Source: CAUJGQ01 sp042408665 (GTDB lineage Bacteria; Chloroflexota; Dehalococcoidia; CAUJGQ01). Taken from it: a stretch of DNA of 64,000 bases. Location: contig JBHOQW010000208.1 of NCBI GenBank assembly GCA_042408665.1, positions 1-64,000 of the forward strand, written 5' to 3'. Below the pieces are notes generated by a model. The model saw nothing but the letters and a program-made list of their open reading frames with translations, was not told where the DNA came from and did no database searches. Below are positions 1 to 7,361 of the stretch, in pieces; position 1 is the first letter of the stretch, and every line of letters starts with the position of its first letter. A program made the position numbers and the translations under genes.

Positions 1-813
1 GGCGTCCAGCTCGATGCGGCGGCCCTGGTCCACATCGCGCTGCATGGAGGTGCGCATCGCGGGCGGCAGGCCGTCCACGAACGCCATGGTGCGCGCCACG
101 GCGTCCTCCCCCAGGTTCACCCCGCGCGTCGCGGCCACGGCCGCCACCTCGCTCACCGCCTGCTGAAAGAGCTCCCGCGACTCCGGGCAGGCCAGCACCT
201 CACCGATCGAGGCGCGGGTAACGCTGGTGACGCCCGCTGCCGGGCACAAGAACAGGAACTTTTCCCACACCGCCCGGTGGGCGTCGTCCACCAGCACGGC
301 GTCGAGGCCCGCGCGCGTGAGGTCGGCCAGCACCGCCCGCTCGCGCGGCCCCACGGTGCCGACCCATGGTCCAAACTCCAGGCGGGCAAAGGGTGAGGAG
401 TGCACGATCACGCCGGGCGCGGCGATGGTCGCCTCGATGCGGATAGCGCCGCCCAACACACGCCCCGCGCCGAAACGCGCCGCCAAGCGCTCCTCGTTGT
501 CTACCCCGTTCTGGATGCACAGGATGGCGGTGTCCGGTCCGACCGCGTCCGCTACCAGGGCCATCGCCGCCTCGGTGTCGTAGCTCTTGACGGCGAACAG
601 GACCACGTCCACCACACCGGCGTCTGCGGGGCGGTCCGTGGCGTGAACCGGCAGGTGCAGGTCTCCCAGGCGGGAGTGGAGGCGCAGCCCGTGCTCCCGG
701 AGGGCGGCCAGGTGGGCGCCGCGCGCCACGAACGTGACCGGGACGCCGGCCGCGGCCAGTCGCCCGCCCACGTAGGCGCCCGTTGCCCCCGCGCCCATCA
801 CCAGCCAGCGCAT
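1..813 (-). CDS. panE: 2-dehydropantoate 2-reductase (partial, C-terminus outside the window)
   Basis: NADPH-dependent reduction of ketopantoate to pantoate, the second step of pantothenate and CoA synthesis, in the cytosol. The N-terminus MRWLVMGAGATGAYVGGRLA is a Rossmann dinucleotide-binding loop; further on are the KSYDTE segment, the QNGVDNEE segment and the late SMQRDVDQGRRIELDA segment that is typical of the family's C-terminal helical domain. The ATG at 813 follows GGGAGG by about 8 nt. About 271 codons are present and the last 30 or so residues are missing. It is the last gene of a minus-strand run behind a PhnCDE-type transporter, so it could be a paralogue with another 2-oxo acid as substrate; panB and panC lie 62 kb away at the other end. 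Family assignment is firm, the exact substrate is inferred. Confidence 0.85.
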   Translation of the reverse strand, partial: MRWLVMGAGATGAYVGGRLAAAGVPVTFVARGAHLAALREHGLRLHSRLGDLHLPVHATDRPADAGVVDVVLFAVKSYDTEAAMALVADAVGPDTAILCIQNGVDNEERLAARFGAGRVLGGAIRIEATIAAPGVIVHSSPFARLEFGPWVGTVGPRERAVLADLTRAGLDAVLVDDAHRAVWEKFLFLCPAAGVTSVTRASIGEVLACPESRELFQQAVSEVAAVAATRGVNLGEDAVARTMAFVDGLPPAMRTSMQRDVDQGRRIELDA

Positions 814-918
814 CGCATCGACCTCCCTGACTGTCGGTATCCGGCACGCTCGGCCGTGAGCGTGACCCGTGCGCGCACAGGATACGCCGTCGCGCACGTC
901 GCCGCAGCGCCACGGGGC

Positions 919-1701
919 TCAGCGCCTACCGGAGGTGGTGAACAGCAGGCGAGCGCGGAGGGACGCGCTGACCCGGTCGATGAGGATCACCACAATCAGG
1001 GTGATGAGCAGGGCGGTGGTGAGGCTGGCGTAGCGCAGCGTTTGCAGGTAGCCCAGCAGGTAATACCCGATGCCGCCGGCGCCCACGAACCCGAGGATCG
1101 ATGACGCGCGCACGTTGTACTCGAACATGAACAGCAGTTGGGAGACCAGGTTATTTGCCGCTTCGGGTATGATTGCGTAGCGGGCCAGCTGCAGGCGGCC
1201 CACGCCGGTGCCGCGCACCGCCTCCAGCACCTCGGGGTCCACCCCGTCGAACGCCTCGGCGTACAGCTTGCCCAGGTAGCCGAGCGTGTACATCGCCACA
1301 CCCAACGTGCCGGCGGCTGGGCCAAGGCCCACGGCTACCACGAACACGATCGCCCACAGCAGGGCCGGCACCGTGCGGATGAGGGCCAGGAGGAGGCGGG
1401 TGGCCGCCGCGACCGGTGGGCCGGCCACAATAGGACTGGCGGCCAGCGCGGCGGGCAACGCCAGGAGGAAACCGAGCGCGGTACCGGCGAAGGCGATCTG
1501 CACCGTCTCGCCGATGGCCCCGACCACGGTGGGCAGCACGCTCCAGTCCGGTGGCACCAACCCGCGCGCGAAGGAGAGCGCGTTGCGCGATCCCCGCTGC
1601 AGGCGTGCGGCGTCCAGCAGGCCGATGTCTTGCAGGGTGAAGAGCAGCGCACCGGCCAGGAGAAGCCAGCCAAGGCGGCGGGGCCAGGCGTGACCAGTCA
1701 T
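919..1701 (-). CDS. phnE: PhnE-type ABC transporter permease
   Basis: Membrane component of a phosphonate/phosphate-type ABC importer. About 260 residues with roughly six hydrophobic segments, beginning WLLLAGALLFTLQDIG, and the cytoplasmic EAA-like loop AEAFDGVDPEVLEAVRGTG followed by RYAIIPEAANNLVSQLL that docks on the ATPase; the family-typical RASSILGFVGAGGIG follows. I chose the ATG at 1701 because it overlaps the stop codon of the ATPase gene as ATGA, which implies translational coupling; the open frame extends 17 codons further upstream inside that gene. The substrate cannot be read from the permease. Its place behind an FTR1 iron permease makes a non-phosphonate substrate possible. 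Confidence 0.85.
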   Translation of the reverse strand: MTGHAWPRRLGWLLLAGALLFTLQDIGLLDAARLQRGSRNALSFARGLVPPDWSVLPTVVGAIGETVQIAFAGTALGFLLALPAALAASPIVAGPPVAAATRLLLALIRTVPALLWAIVFVVAVGLGPAAGTLGVAMYTLGYLGKLYAEAFDGVDPEVLEAVRGTGVGRLQLARYAIIPEAANNLVSQLLFMFEYNVRASSILGFVGAGGIGYYLLGYLQTLRYASLTTALLITLIVVILIDRVSASLRARLLFTTSGRR

Positions 1702-2483
1702 GGCTTGATCGCCCGCGCCAGCTCGGTGGTCGTCGTTTCTGTGACCGGGCAATCCAGCACCACCCGCCCTTCGCGCAGCACTACCACGCGGTCGGCGTAG
1801 CGTGGTACTAGCTCCAGCTCATGGGTGCTCATCACGAGCGTTACGCCGGTATCTACGACGGCGCGCATGAGGGTCATGATCTCGGAGCTGGTGACGGCGT
1901 CCAGCTGGGAGAGGAACTCGTCGGCCACGATCAGGCGGGGTTCCTGGAGGATGGCCCGCGCGATGGCCACGCGCTGGCGTTCGCCTCCGCTCAAGAAGAA
2001 GGCGCGTTCCGTCGCCTTATGGGCGATGCCGAGCGTAGCCAGGGTGGCGTGCGCTCGCTCCAGCTCCCGGCGCGGGATGATGTGGAGGAGCGAGCGCATG
2101 GCGCCCAGGCGCGGCAGGGCACCGATCAGGGCGTTGTCCAGCACGGACAGGTTCCGCACCAGGCCTAGCTGCTGCGGAATGTAGGCCACGCGTCTGTCCA
2201 AGTCGACGTGGGACGCCCCTGCCGGCACTCGCCGGCCCAGCACATGCAGCTCGCCGCGCTGGGGGCTGAGCAACCCCTTGAGGAGCTTGAGCAGCGTGGT
2301 CTTACCGCTGCCGCTGGCGCCGACCACCATCGTCACCGCGCCGGCATGGGCGGCGAAATCAACTCCCCGCAGCACGGGCTGGCCGTGCTTGTACCAGAAC
2401 CACAGGTCGTGCGCACGGACCGCCTCATCGGGGCTGGGCATCCCACGCTGGGGGACGTGCGCGGCGTCCGGTACGGTCGTCAT
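1698..2483 (-). CDS. phnC: PhnC-type ABC transporter ATP-binding protein
   Basis: ATPase that drives the PhnDE-type importer. It has a Walker A loop GASGSGKTTLLKLL near residue 57, a Q-loop region AYIPQQLGLVRNLSVLDN, the ABC signature LSGGERQRVAIARA, a Walker B RLIVADEF and the H-switch MSTHE. The Walker B context ADEFLSQLD departs from the commoner ADEPVASLD of PhnC. Length (261 residues) is normal. The start ATG at 2483 lies 30 nt after phnD and the stop overlaps the phnE start. Ligand specificity is not encoded here. Confidence 0.88.
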   Translation of the reverse strand: MTTVPDAAHVPQRGMPSPDEAVRAHDLWFWYKHGQPVLRGVDFAAHAGAVTMVVGASGSGKTTLLKLLKGLLSPQRGELHVLGRRVPAGASHVDLDRRVAYIPQQLGLVRNLSVLDNALIGALPRLGAMRSLLHIIPRRELERAHATLATLGIAHKATERAFFLSGGERQRVAIARAILQEPRLIVADEFLSQLDAVTSSEIMTLMRAVVDTGVTLVMSTHELELVPRYADRVVVLREGRVVLDCPVTETTTTELARAIKP

Positions 2484-2513
2484 CGCTGGCCTCCGCCCCT
2501 GGCTGCGCGGCGC

Positions 2514-3485
2514 TCAGCGCAGCCGCTCCACAAACTGTGACTGGGTCAGCTCTAGGTAGCGGTTGAGCGCGCCCAGATGCTCCTCGGCGGTGGTGGGTTG
2601 GAAGCGGACGAAGATGCCGGAGATGAACTTGCGCATCAGGGGCCGGTTCTCCGGCTGGCCCAGTTCCATAAGGGCCGCGCGTAGCGCCTCACGTGTCTGC
2701 GGGTCCAGATGCCGGGCGAAGGCCACGCCGTGTGAGGGCACCGGACCCTGCTGCTCGATCACGCGGCTGTTCGCCAGCACCTCGCGATACAGCGACTCGG
2801 CGACGTCGCCCGCAATGACGGTGGCGTCTACCTGACCGGCCTTGAGCGCCTCCCAGCTCTGGGCGTAACCGCCAGCGTAGATTACATCGCCGAAGAAGCG
2901 CTTGGGGTCCGCCTCTTTGCCGTCTTGTGGCAGCAGGCCAAGCTCTACCAGGCGGGCCACCGGTGCCACGTAGCCGGAGGTGGAGAGCTGGCTGGGGAGT
3001 GCCACCCGTTTGCCGCGCAGCTCCTCCAGCTTCTGGTAGGGACTGTCCTTGCGCACGATCCAGTACGAGTAGTAGTACGGGGCCTCGGTCTTCTGCTCGC
3101 CGATCACCACCTCACGTATCTCGGCGAGCGCGATCTCCGCACCGGCGTGCTTGCGGGCCAGCGCCAGCGGCCAGGCGCTCATGAAGGCGGCATGGGCGTG
3201 GCCGAAGCGCAGCGCTTCGATGACACCCGCGTAACTGGTGGGGAACACCAGCTCCACCGGCCGGTTTAGACGCTGACTAAGGAACTGCTCGATCTGCTTG
3301 GCATCGGCGGACAACTGCTCGGGTGTGCCCGTTGGCTGGACGGCGATCACCAGCTTGTCTCGCCGGGCGGGTGTTGCCTGGGCCTTGCCGGAATCGGATG
3401 TCGAGTCGCTGCAGGCCAGCGCCAGCGGCAGGGCGAACGCGACGATGAGTGCGGCGAGTAGGTGGCTGGGGCGCGGATCGCGCAT
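2514..3485 (-). CDS. phnD: PhnD-type substrate-binding lipoprotein
   Basis: Extracytoplasmic binding protein of the importer, 323 residues. The N-terminus has a charged MRDPRPS, a hydrophobic core and a lipobox LALAC, so the mature protein is expected to begin at Cys25 and be lipid-anchored. The mature part starts with KLVIAVQPTGTPEQL and contains ALPSQLSTSGYVAP, which matches the P-x-S-x-SG-x-x-x-P loop of the phosphate/phosphite/phosphonate-binding family. The start ATG at 3485 follows GAGGAG. Upstream lie the cupredoxin lipoprotein (40 nt away) and FTR1, so the natural ligand might be a metal complex or phosphate species rather than a phosphonate; this is inference from context only. Confidence 0.82.
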   Translation of the reverse strand: MRDPRPSHLLAALIVAFALPLALACSDSTSDSGKAQATPARRDKLVIAVQPTGTPEQLSADAKQIEQFLSQRLNRPVELVFPTSYAGVIEALRFGHAHAAFMSAWPLALARKHAGAEIALAEIREVVIGEQKTEAPYYYSYWIVRKDSPYQKLEELRGKRVALPSQLSTSGYVAPVARLVELGLLPQDGKEADPKRFFGDVIYAGGYAQSWEALKAGQVDATVIAGDVAESLYREVLANSRVIEQQGPVPSHGVAFARHLDPQTREALRAALMELGQPENRPLMRKFISGIFVRFQPTTAEEHLGALNRYLELTQSQFVERLR

Positions 3486-3525
3486 CGGTTCACTCCTCGT
3501 GCAGGGATGTGGGGGCGGCGGTCGT

Positions 3526-3882
3526 CTACTGGACCTCGATGGTGACGATGGTGGTGGGGCCGCCAGGCAGGTAACATTTGAACTTGGCTGTCCCGGGGCT
3601 TTTGGGCGCGGTCCAACCGCTGCGCCGCGTCTTGCCCGCCGGCACCTTCACCTCTTCGAACCTGGTCCCCTCGATCCCCTCAAACTCCTTGTCCTTCGTG
3701 CCCTGATTCACGAGCTCGAACGTGATCCTCTCCCCGGCCTGAACGGTGAGGCTCGTGGGCGTGCAGGCGTCGTCGGTCTGCACGATCTGTACCGTGCGCC
3801 CGGCGGCTTCATTGCCGCCGCAGGCCGCGAGCGCAAGGGTAACGAGCACGGTGGCAAGGCATACGCCGCGCGGGAAGCGCAT
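3526..3882 (-). CDS. Cupredoxin-like lipoprotein (EfeO-type N-terminal domain)
   Basis: Short secreted protein of 118 residues. A lipobox LALAAC follows the hydrophobic stretch, so Cys21 is the likely lipidated residue. The rest reads as one Greek-key domain: RTVQIVQTDDACTPTSLTV, then AGERITFELVNQGTKDKEF, ending FKCYLPGGPTTIVTIEVQ, as in the plastocyanin-like domain found next to or fused with FTR1/EfeU iron permeases. The usual copper set of two His, one Cys and one Met is not visible; only the Cys pair stands out, so bound metal is uncertain. The start ATG at 3882 is 6 nt after AGGAGG; an in-frame start 10 codons upstream lacks this site. It sits between FTR1 and phnD in one orientation, suggesting periplasm-side handling of iron. 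Confidence 0.7.
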   Translation of the reverse strand: MRFPRGVCLATVLVTLALAACGGNEAAGRTVQIVQTDDACTPTSLTVQAGERITFELVNQGTKDKEFEGIEGTRFEEVKVPAGKTRRSGWTAPKSPGTAKFKCYLPGGPTTIVTIEVQ

Positions 3883-3979
3883 CCCGTCCCTCCTGTGAGC
3901 GTTGCGTATCACGGGTGTAAGGGGCGACTCCTGTGGCGCAACCGTCGCTGAGACGCGGACGATGGCGTGTCGCTCCGGT

Positions 3980-4825
3980 TCACGAGGTGACCGACGCGGT
4001 TTGCCGACCGGTGCGGCGGACGGTGAGGCGCGGCACGGCCACGAACATCGCCAGTGCCAGCGCCAGGTAGAGCCAGTAGGCGATCACCTGGCCTAGCAGC
4101 GGCGACGAGTCATACCCCACGATGGCGTGCAGAAAGCGTCCCGGTGTGGAGGTCATAGCGAGCGCGTGCTCCGTGTCCCACACGTGCCCGCCCAGGTTGG
4201 GGAGGAGGCCGGCCTCGTGCAGGTCGCCCAAGCCGTTGCTGAGCAGGCCGGCGGCCAGCACGATGACGGCGATACCGGTAGTGGCGAAGAAAGCGCGCAC
4301 GGGCAGACGGGCCGCGCCGCGGTACACCAGCCAGCCGAGTGCGGCGGCGATGGCAAAGCCGGCTACCCCCCCGAGCACGTAGGTGAGACCGGATTCGGCG
4401 GTAGCGGCGCCGGCGACCAGGAAGAGAACCGTCTCCAGCCCCTCACGGCCCACCGCGGAGGCGGCGAGCAGCGCCAGGGGCAGCGTCCCGCCCCCCTGCA
4501 ATGCGGCCTCTACCTGGGCGCGCAGGTGGCGGCCCAGGGTGGCCGCCTGGCGGCGCATCCAGAACAGCATCCAGGTGAGCACGGCGAAGGCGAAGAGCAT
4601 GGCGCCGCCCTCGAAGGCCTCCAACGCCCGGCCGGAGAGCTCGTGTGCGCTGAGCTGGAGCGCCACGCCCAGGGCCAGACAGGCCGCCGCGGCGAGGCCC
4701 GTGCCGGCCCACACCTGCGGCACCACATGGCGCCGGCCGGTCTTGACCAGATAGCTGAGCACGATGGAGACGATGAGGGCGATCTCGAACCCCTCGCGCA
4801 GGGTGATGAGGAGCGAGTACAGCAT
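3980..4825 (-). CDS. efeU: FTR1-family iron permease (EfeU-like)
   Basis: Ferric/ferrous iron permease of the cytoplasmic membrane. The two signature motifs of the family are both present: REGFE at residues 10-14 in the first membrane segment and REGLE at 127-131. About seven hydrophobic segments fit the 281-residue length of bacterial EfeU. The start ATG at 4825 has GGAGGAA upstream. The gene leads a minus-strand cluster with a cupredoxin lipoprotein and a PhnCDE-type transporter; EfeB (DyP peroxidase) and a full EfeO are absent from this window. A promoter and a perfect palindrome lie about 80-110 nt upstream, consistent with control by an iron-responsive repressor. Confidence 0.9.
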   Translation of the reverse strand: MLYSLLITLREGFEIALIVSIVLSYLVKTGRRHVVPQVWAGTGLAAAACLALGVALQLSAHELSGRALEAFEGGAMLFAFAVLTWMLFWMRRQAATLGRHLRAQVEAALQGGGTLPLALLAASAVGREGLETVLFLVAGAATAESGLTYVLGGVAGFAIAAALGWLVYRGAARLPVRAFFATTGIAVIVLAAGLLSNGLGDLHEAGLLPNLGGHVWDTEHALAMTSTPGRFLHAIVGYDSSPLLGQVIAYWLYLALALAMFVAVPRLTVRRTGRQTASVTS

Positions 4826-4904
4826 GAGGCGGTTCCTCCACCCCGCCGGGCAGCCAGGCGCGGCGCCCGTCCGTATCCGGCTGCAGCGGGAGTTAGACGG
4901 CTCC

Positions 4905-4934
4905 AGCTTAGAAACTTAGGACTCCCTAAGTCAA
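4905..4934 (-). promoter_or_regulatory. Promoter of the FTR1 cluster
   Basis: Reading the minus strand, TTGACT (4934-4929) is followed after 18 nt by TAAGCT (4910-4905), a near-consensus -35 and a weak -10. The predicted start point is about 70 nt upstream of the FTR1 ATG. The operator palindrome lies inside this promoter. Confidence 0.5.
4914..4931. promoter_or_regulatory. Palindromic operator overlapping the FTR1 promoter
   Basis: ACTTAGG-ACTC-CCTAAGT is a perfect inverted repeat with 7-bp arms and a 4-bp spacer. It covers part of the -35 box and most of the spacer of the promoter in front of FTR1, so a bound protein would block RNA polymerase. The TTAGG/CCTAA arms resemble the arms of DtxR/IdeR-family iron boxes, although the spacing differs from the classical 19-bp box. 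The assignment to a metal-dependent repressor is inferred from sequence and from the iron permease downstream. Confidence 0.5.
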
Positions 4935-5067
4935 GAGATTTGGCCTGGTTATTTTGTGAGCCGGCGGTGTGGCGCGGGCAGGGCCTTGCGCCAGGGCCGG
5001 ACGCCGGTTGTAATCAGTACGGGTGCCGCGGCCCGCGCGGCATCGTGTTGTGGAGGGAAGGAGGGAG

Positions 5068-5421
5068 ATGCCGCACCACAAGTCCGATGTGGAAGAACCG
5101 TGGGACCGTTTCGTCCGCGCGTTCACGCCAGCGCTCAAGCGCGTCTCACGCACCCTGTCCCAGCGCTACCACCGCACGCTGGCGATGGGCGAGGCCACCC
5201 GCCTGGCCACGCCCAACGGTGACGTGATCCGCTTCCCCATCGTGGTGCGCAACGGCCCAGGCGAATACGCCGTGGCCACCGTCTACGTCCACGGGCCGCT
5301 CAAGCGCTTCTACGATGAGGTCCGGCTGGAGGAGATCGCCAAGCAGGCGGCGGCGGAGGCGGAGAAGTACGCCACCACCCCGCCGCCCAAGCCGGGCTCC
5401 TTGGTCCTCACTTATCCCTGA
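5068..5421 (+). CDS. Conserved-looking hypothetical protein, 117 aa
   Basis: I do not recognise this protein. It starts MPHHKSDVEEPWDRFVRAF, is soluble and has a central beta-rich stretch GDVIRFPIVVRNGPGEYAVATVYVHG within a mixed-charge sequence, ending in a proline-rich tail. The ATG at 5068 is preceded directly by a strong GGAGGGAG site; an earlier in-frame ATG 15 codons upstream lacks one. Third-position GC is as high as in its neighbours, which supports real coding. It stands alone between the divergent iron cluster and the convergent VOC gene. Confidence 0.65.
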   Translation: MPHHKSDVEEPWDRFVRAFTPALKRVSRTLSQRYHRTLAMGEATRLATPNGDVIRFPIVVRNGPGEYAVATVYVHGPLKRFYDEVRLEEIAKQAAAEAEKYATTPPPKPGSLVLTYP

Positions 5422-5531
5422 CGTCAGAGGTCACGCCGCCCGGCGTTGCCCCGGACGGCGGGGCGGCGACCATCCCCTACAACGCAGCCCTCGCGCGGCG
5501 ACCGCCGCCAGGTGGCGCGGGCCCGCGGCGA

Positions 5532-5558
5532 CGGCCGCCCACTGTCACGGGGCGGCCG
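5532..5558. terminator. Hairpin terminator between convergent genes
   Basis: CGGCCGCCC and GGGCGGCCG form a perfect 9-bp stem around a 9-nt loop, between the + gene ending at 5421 and the - gene ending at 5588. There is no T-run, as is common in GC-rich genomes. A second GC-rich stem-loop lies at about 5430-5470. Confidence 0.5.
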
Positions 5559-5587
5559 AGGGATGTTGCGGGCGGAGCGCTATGCCG

Positions 5588-6013
5588 TTACGGGCGCTCG
5601 GGTTGCGGCGGCTTCTGGACGAGCTGGATGAGCATGCCGTTGCTGTCGCGCGGGTGGATGAACGTCTCGCGCCAGCCGTCGCCGCCGCGCACGCCGCCGA
5701 AGGGCTCGATCTCGTGCCGGCGCAGCTCCTCGGCCGCGGCCGCCACGTCCTCGACCTCGATCGTGATGTGGTGGAAGCCGGGGCCGCGCTGCCGGAGGAA
5801 GCGGGCCACGAAGCTCTCCGCGCCGATGGGCTCCAGCAGCTCGAACTGGATCTGGGCGTTGGGGATCGCCAGCATGGCGAAGGTGTAGCCCTCCGCCTCA
5901 ACGCGCATGCGGCGCACCTCGCGCGCGCCGAAGAGGGTCTGAAACCAGCGCAGCGACTCATCGATGGAGTGGGTGGCAAAGGCGATGTGGTCGACCCGTT
6001 TGATCGGCAGCAC
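5588..6013 (-). CDS. VOC-fold protein, methylmalonyl-CoA epimerase-like
   Basis: Vicinal-oxygen-chelate protein of 141 residues resembling methylmalonyl/ethylmalonyl-CoA epimerase, which interconverts the 2R and 2S acyl-CoA epimers. VDHIAFATHS gives the first metal-ligand His (residue 9), GFHHITIEVED the second (81/82). In epimerases the last ligand is the Glu of a LIEL-type strand; here it is Gln (GMLIQLVQ, residue 130), so metal binding or the reaction may differ. The start is a GTG at 6013 with AGGAGG 11 nt upstream; a longer frame runs antisense-like into the next gene. It follows an acyl-CoA dehydrogenase and a CoA transferase on the same strand, which supports a CoA-ester substrate. Confidence 0.72.
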   Translation of the reverse strand: MLPIKRVDHIAFATHSIDESLRWFQTLFGAREVRRMRVEAEGYTFAMLAIPNAQIQFELLEPIGAESFVARFLRQRGPGFHHITIEVEDVAAAAEELRRHEIEPFGGVRGGDGWRETFIHPRDSNGMLIQLVQKPPQPERP

Positions 6014-6093
6014 GGGACGCGAAACCTCCTGTACGGTGTTCGTCTGCACCGTACCGCGGGCGCGGCGATGGCGCACGCGCGCCGAGAGGTCGC

Positions 6094-7344
6094 TCAGAAG
6101 CCGAGGTCGCCCTTGAGCAGGCGCTGGGCGATGGTGCGGCGCATGATCTCGGCGCTGCCGTCGGCGATGCGCACGATGCGGAGCTGATGCCAGCCGTCGA
6201 ACAGCTTGAGCTCGTTCGTGAGCCCCAGCCCGCCGAACACCTGCATACAGCGGTCCAGGGTGCGGAAGCCGGCCTCGGTGGCAAAGGCCTTGATCATCGC
6301 CGTCTCCTTGACCGCCGGCTCGCCCCGCTCCAGCCGCCAGGCGCAGTTCAAGCCCATCATGCGCGCCGCGTACAGCTCCATGGCCGACTCGGCCAGAAGC
6401 CACTGCACCCCCTGGTACTCGGCGATGGGATGGCCGAAGGCCACCCGCTGCTTGGCGTAGGCCGTGGCGCGCTCCAGGGCCCACCGCCCCAGGCCCACGG
6501 CGCGGGCGCAGTTGTAGAGACGGCCGGTGTTGACGCCGGCCAGGGCCAGGCGGAATCCCTCTCCCTCCTCACCGATCAGGCGGTGGGCGGGCACGCGCAG
6601 GTCCTGGAAGCTGAGCACCGCCTCGTTGCCGCCGGCGTGGCCGAAGAGGCGGATCACACTGTCCACTGAGAAGCCGGGCCAGTCCGTGTCCACGAGGAAG
6701 CAGGAGATGCCGCCCTCCCGCCGCGCCAGCCGCTTGGGGTCGGTGACCGCGAACACCACGGCGTGGGCGGCGTATGGGGAGTAAGAGATCCACTGCTTGG
6801 TGCCGGTGAGCAGCCAGGCGTCACCGCCCCGGCCCGCCGGGGCGGGCTCACGCACGGCGCGTGTTTTCATCGACCACACGTCGGAGCCGGCGTCCGGCTC
6901 GGAGAGGGCGAAACAGGAGGTCTTCTCGCCGGAGAGCAGGCCGGGCAGCACCTCGTCGCGCGCCGCGGGCGCCAGGCCGCGCAGGATCGGCCCGGCGCCA
7001 GTCACCCAGTGCGCCACCGCCTCGTAGGGGAGGACGCGGCCCGGGCCGGCGTGGTGGTAGAGCGCCTCCCACACCAGGAACAGGGCCAGCGGCCCCTGAC
7101 CGGCGCCGCCCAGGTCGGCCGGGGTGAACAGGTTGTAGTAGCCGGCCCGGGCGGCGGCCGTGCGCACCTGCCGGCGCAGCTCCTGGATCTGCGGCACCAG
7201 GCGGCCGTCCGGGCCGTAGGCGGCGTGCGGGTTCTCCAGGAGATCGCGGTGCGCCTCCTCCAGGGGCACGACCTCGCGCTCGATGAAGGCGCGCAGCCCA
7301 TCGATGGTGAGGGCGATCTCCTCCGGCACGGTGAAATCGACCAT
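6094..7344 (-). CDS. Acyl-CoA dehydrogenase
   Basis: FAD enzyme that introduces the 2,3 double bond into an acyl-CoA, passing electrons to ETF. 416 residues with the N-terminal helical domain, the CFALSEPDAGSDVWSM flavin/substrate segment, the middle beta domain and the C-terminal helices with YQGVQWLLAESAMEL and QVFGGLGLTNELKLF. Where medium-chain enzymes carry Glu-Gly-Thr as catalytic base, this one reads IADGSAEIMRR, i.e. Asp-Gly-Ser, as in ACAD10/11-like proteins. The ATG at 7344 follows CGGAGGAA. It is 17 nt downstream of the CoA transferase gene, so the two are probably co-transcribed. Confidence 0.88.
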   Translation of the reverse strand: MVDFTVPEEIALTIDGLRAFIEREVVPLEEAHRDLLENPHAAYGPDGRLVPQIQELRRQVRTAAARAGYYNLFTPADLGGAGQGPLALFLVWEALYHHAGPGRVLPYEAVAHWVTGAGPILRGLAPAARDEVLPGLLSGEKTSCFALSEPDAGSDVWSMKTRAVREPAPAGRGGDAWLLTGTKQWISYSPYAAHAVVFAVTDPKRLARREGGISCFLVDTDWPGFSVDSVIRLFGHAGGNEAVLSFQDLRVPAHRLIGEEGEGFRLALAGVNTGRLYNCARAVGLGRWALERATAYAKQRVAFGHPIAEYQGVQWLLAESAMELYAARMMGLNCAWRLERGEPAVKETAMIKAFATEAGFRTLDRCMQVFGGLGLTNELKLFDGWHQLRIVRIADGSAEIMRRTIAQRLLKGDLGF

Positions 7345-7361
7345 GGCGTTCCTCCGGGGCC

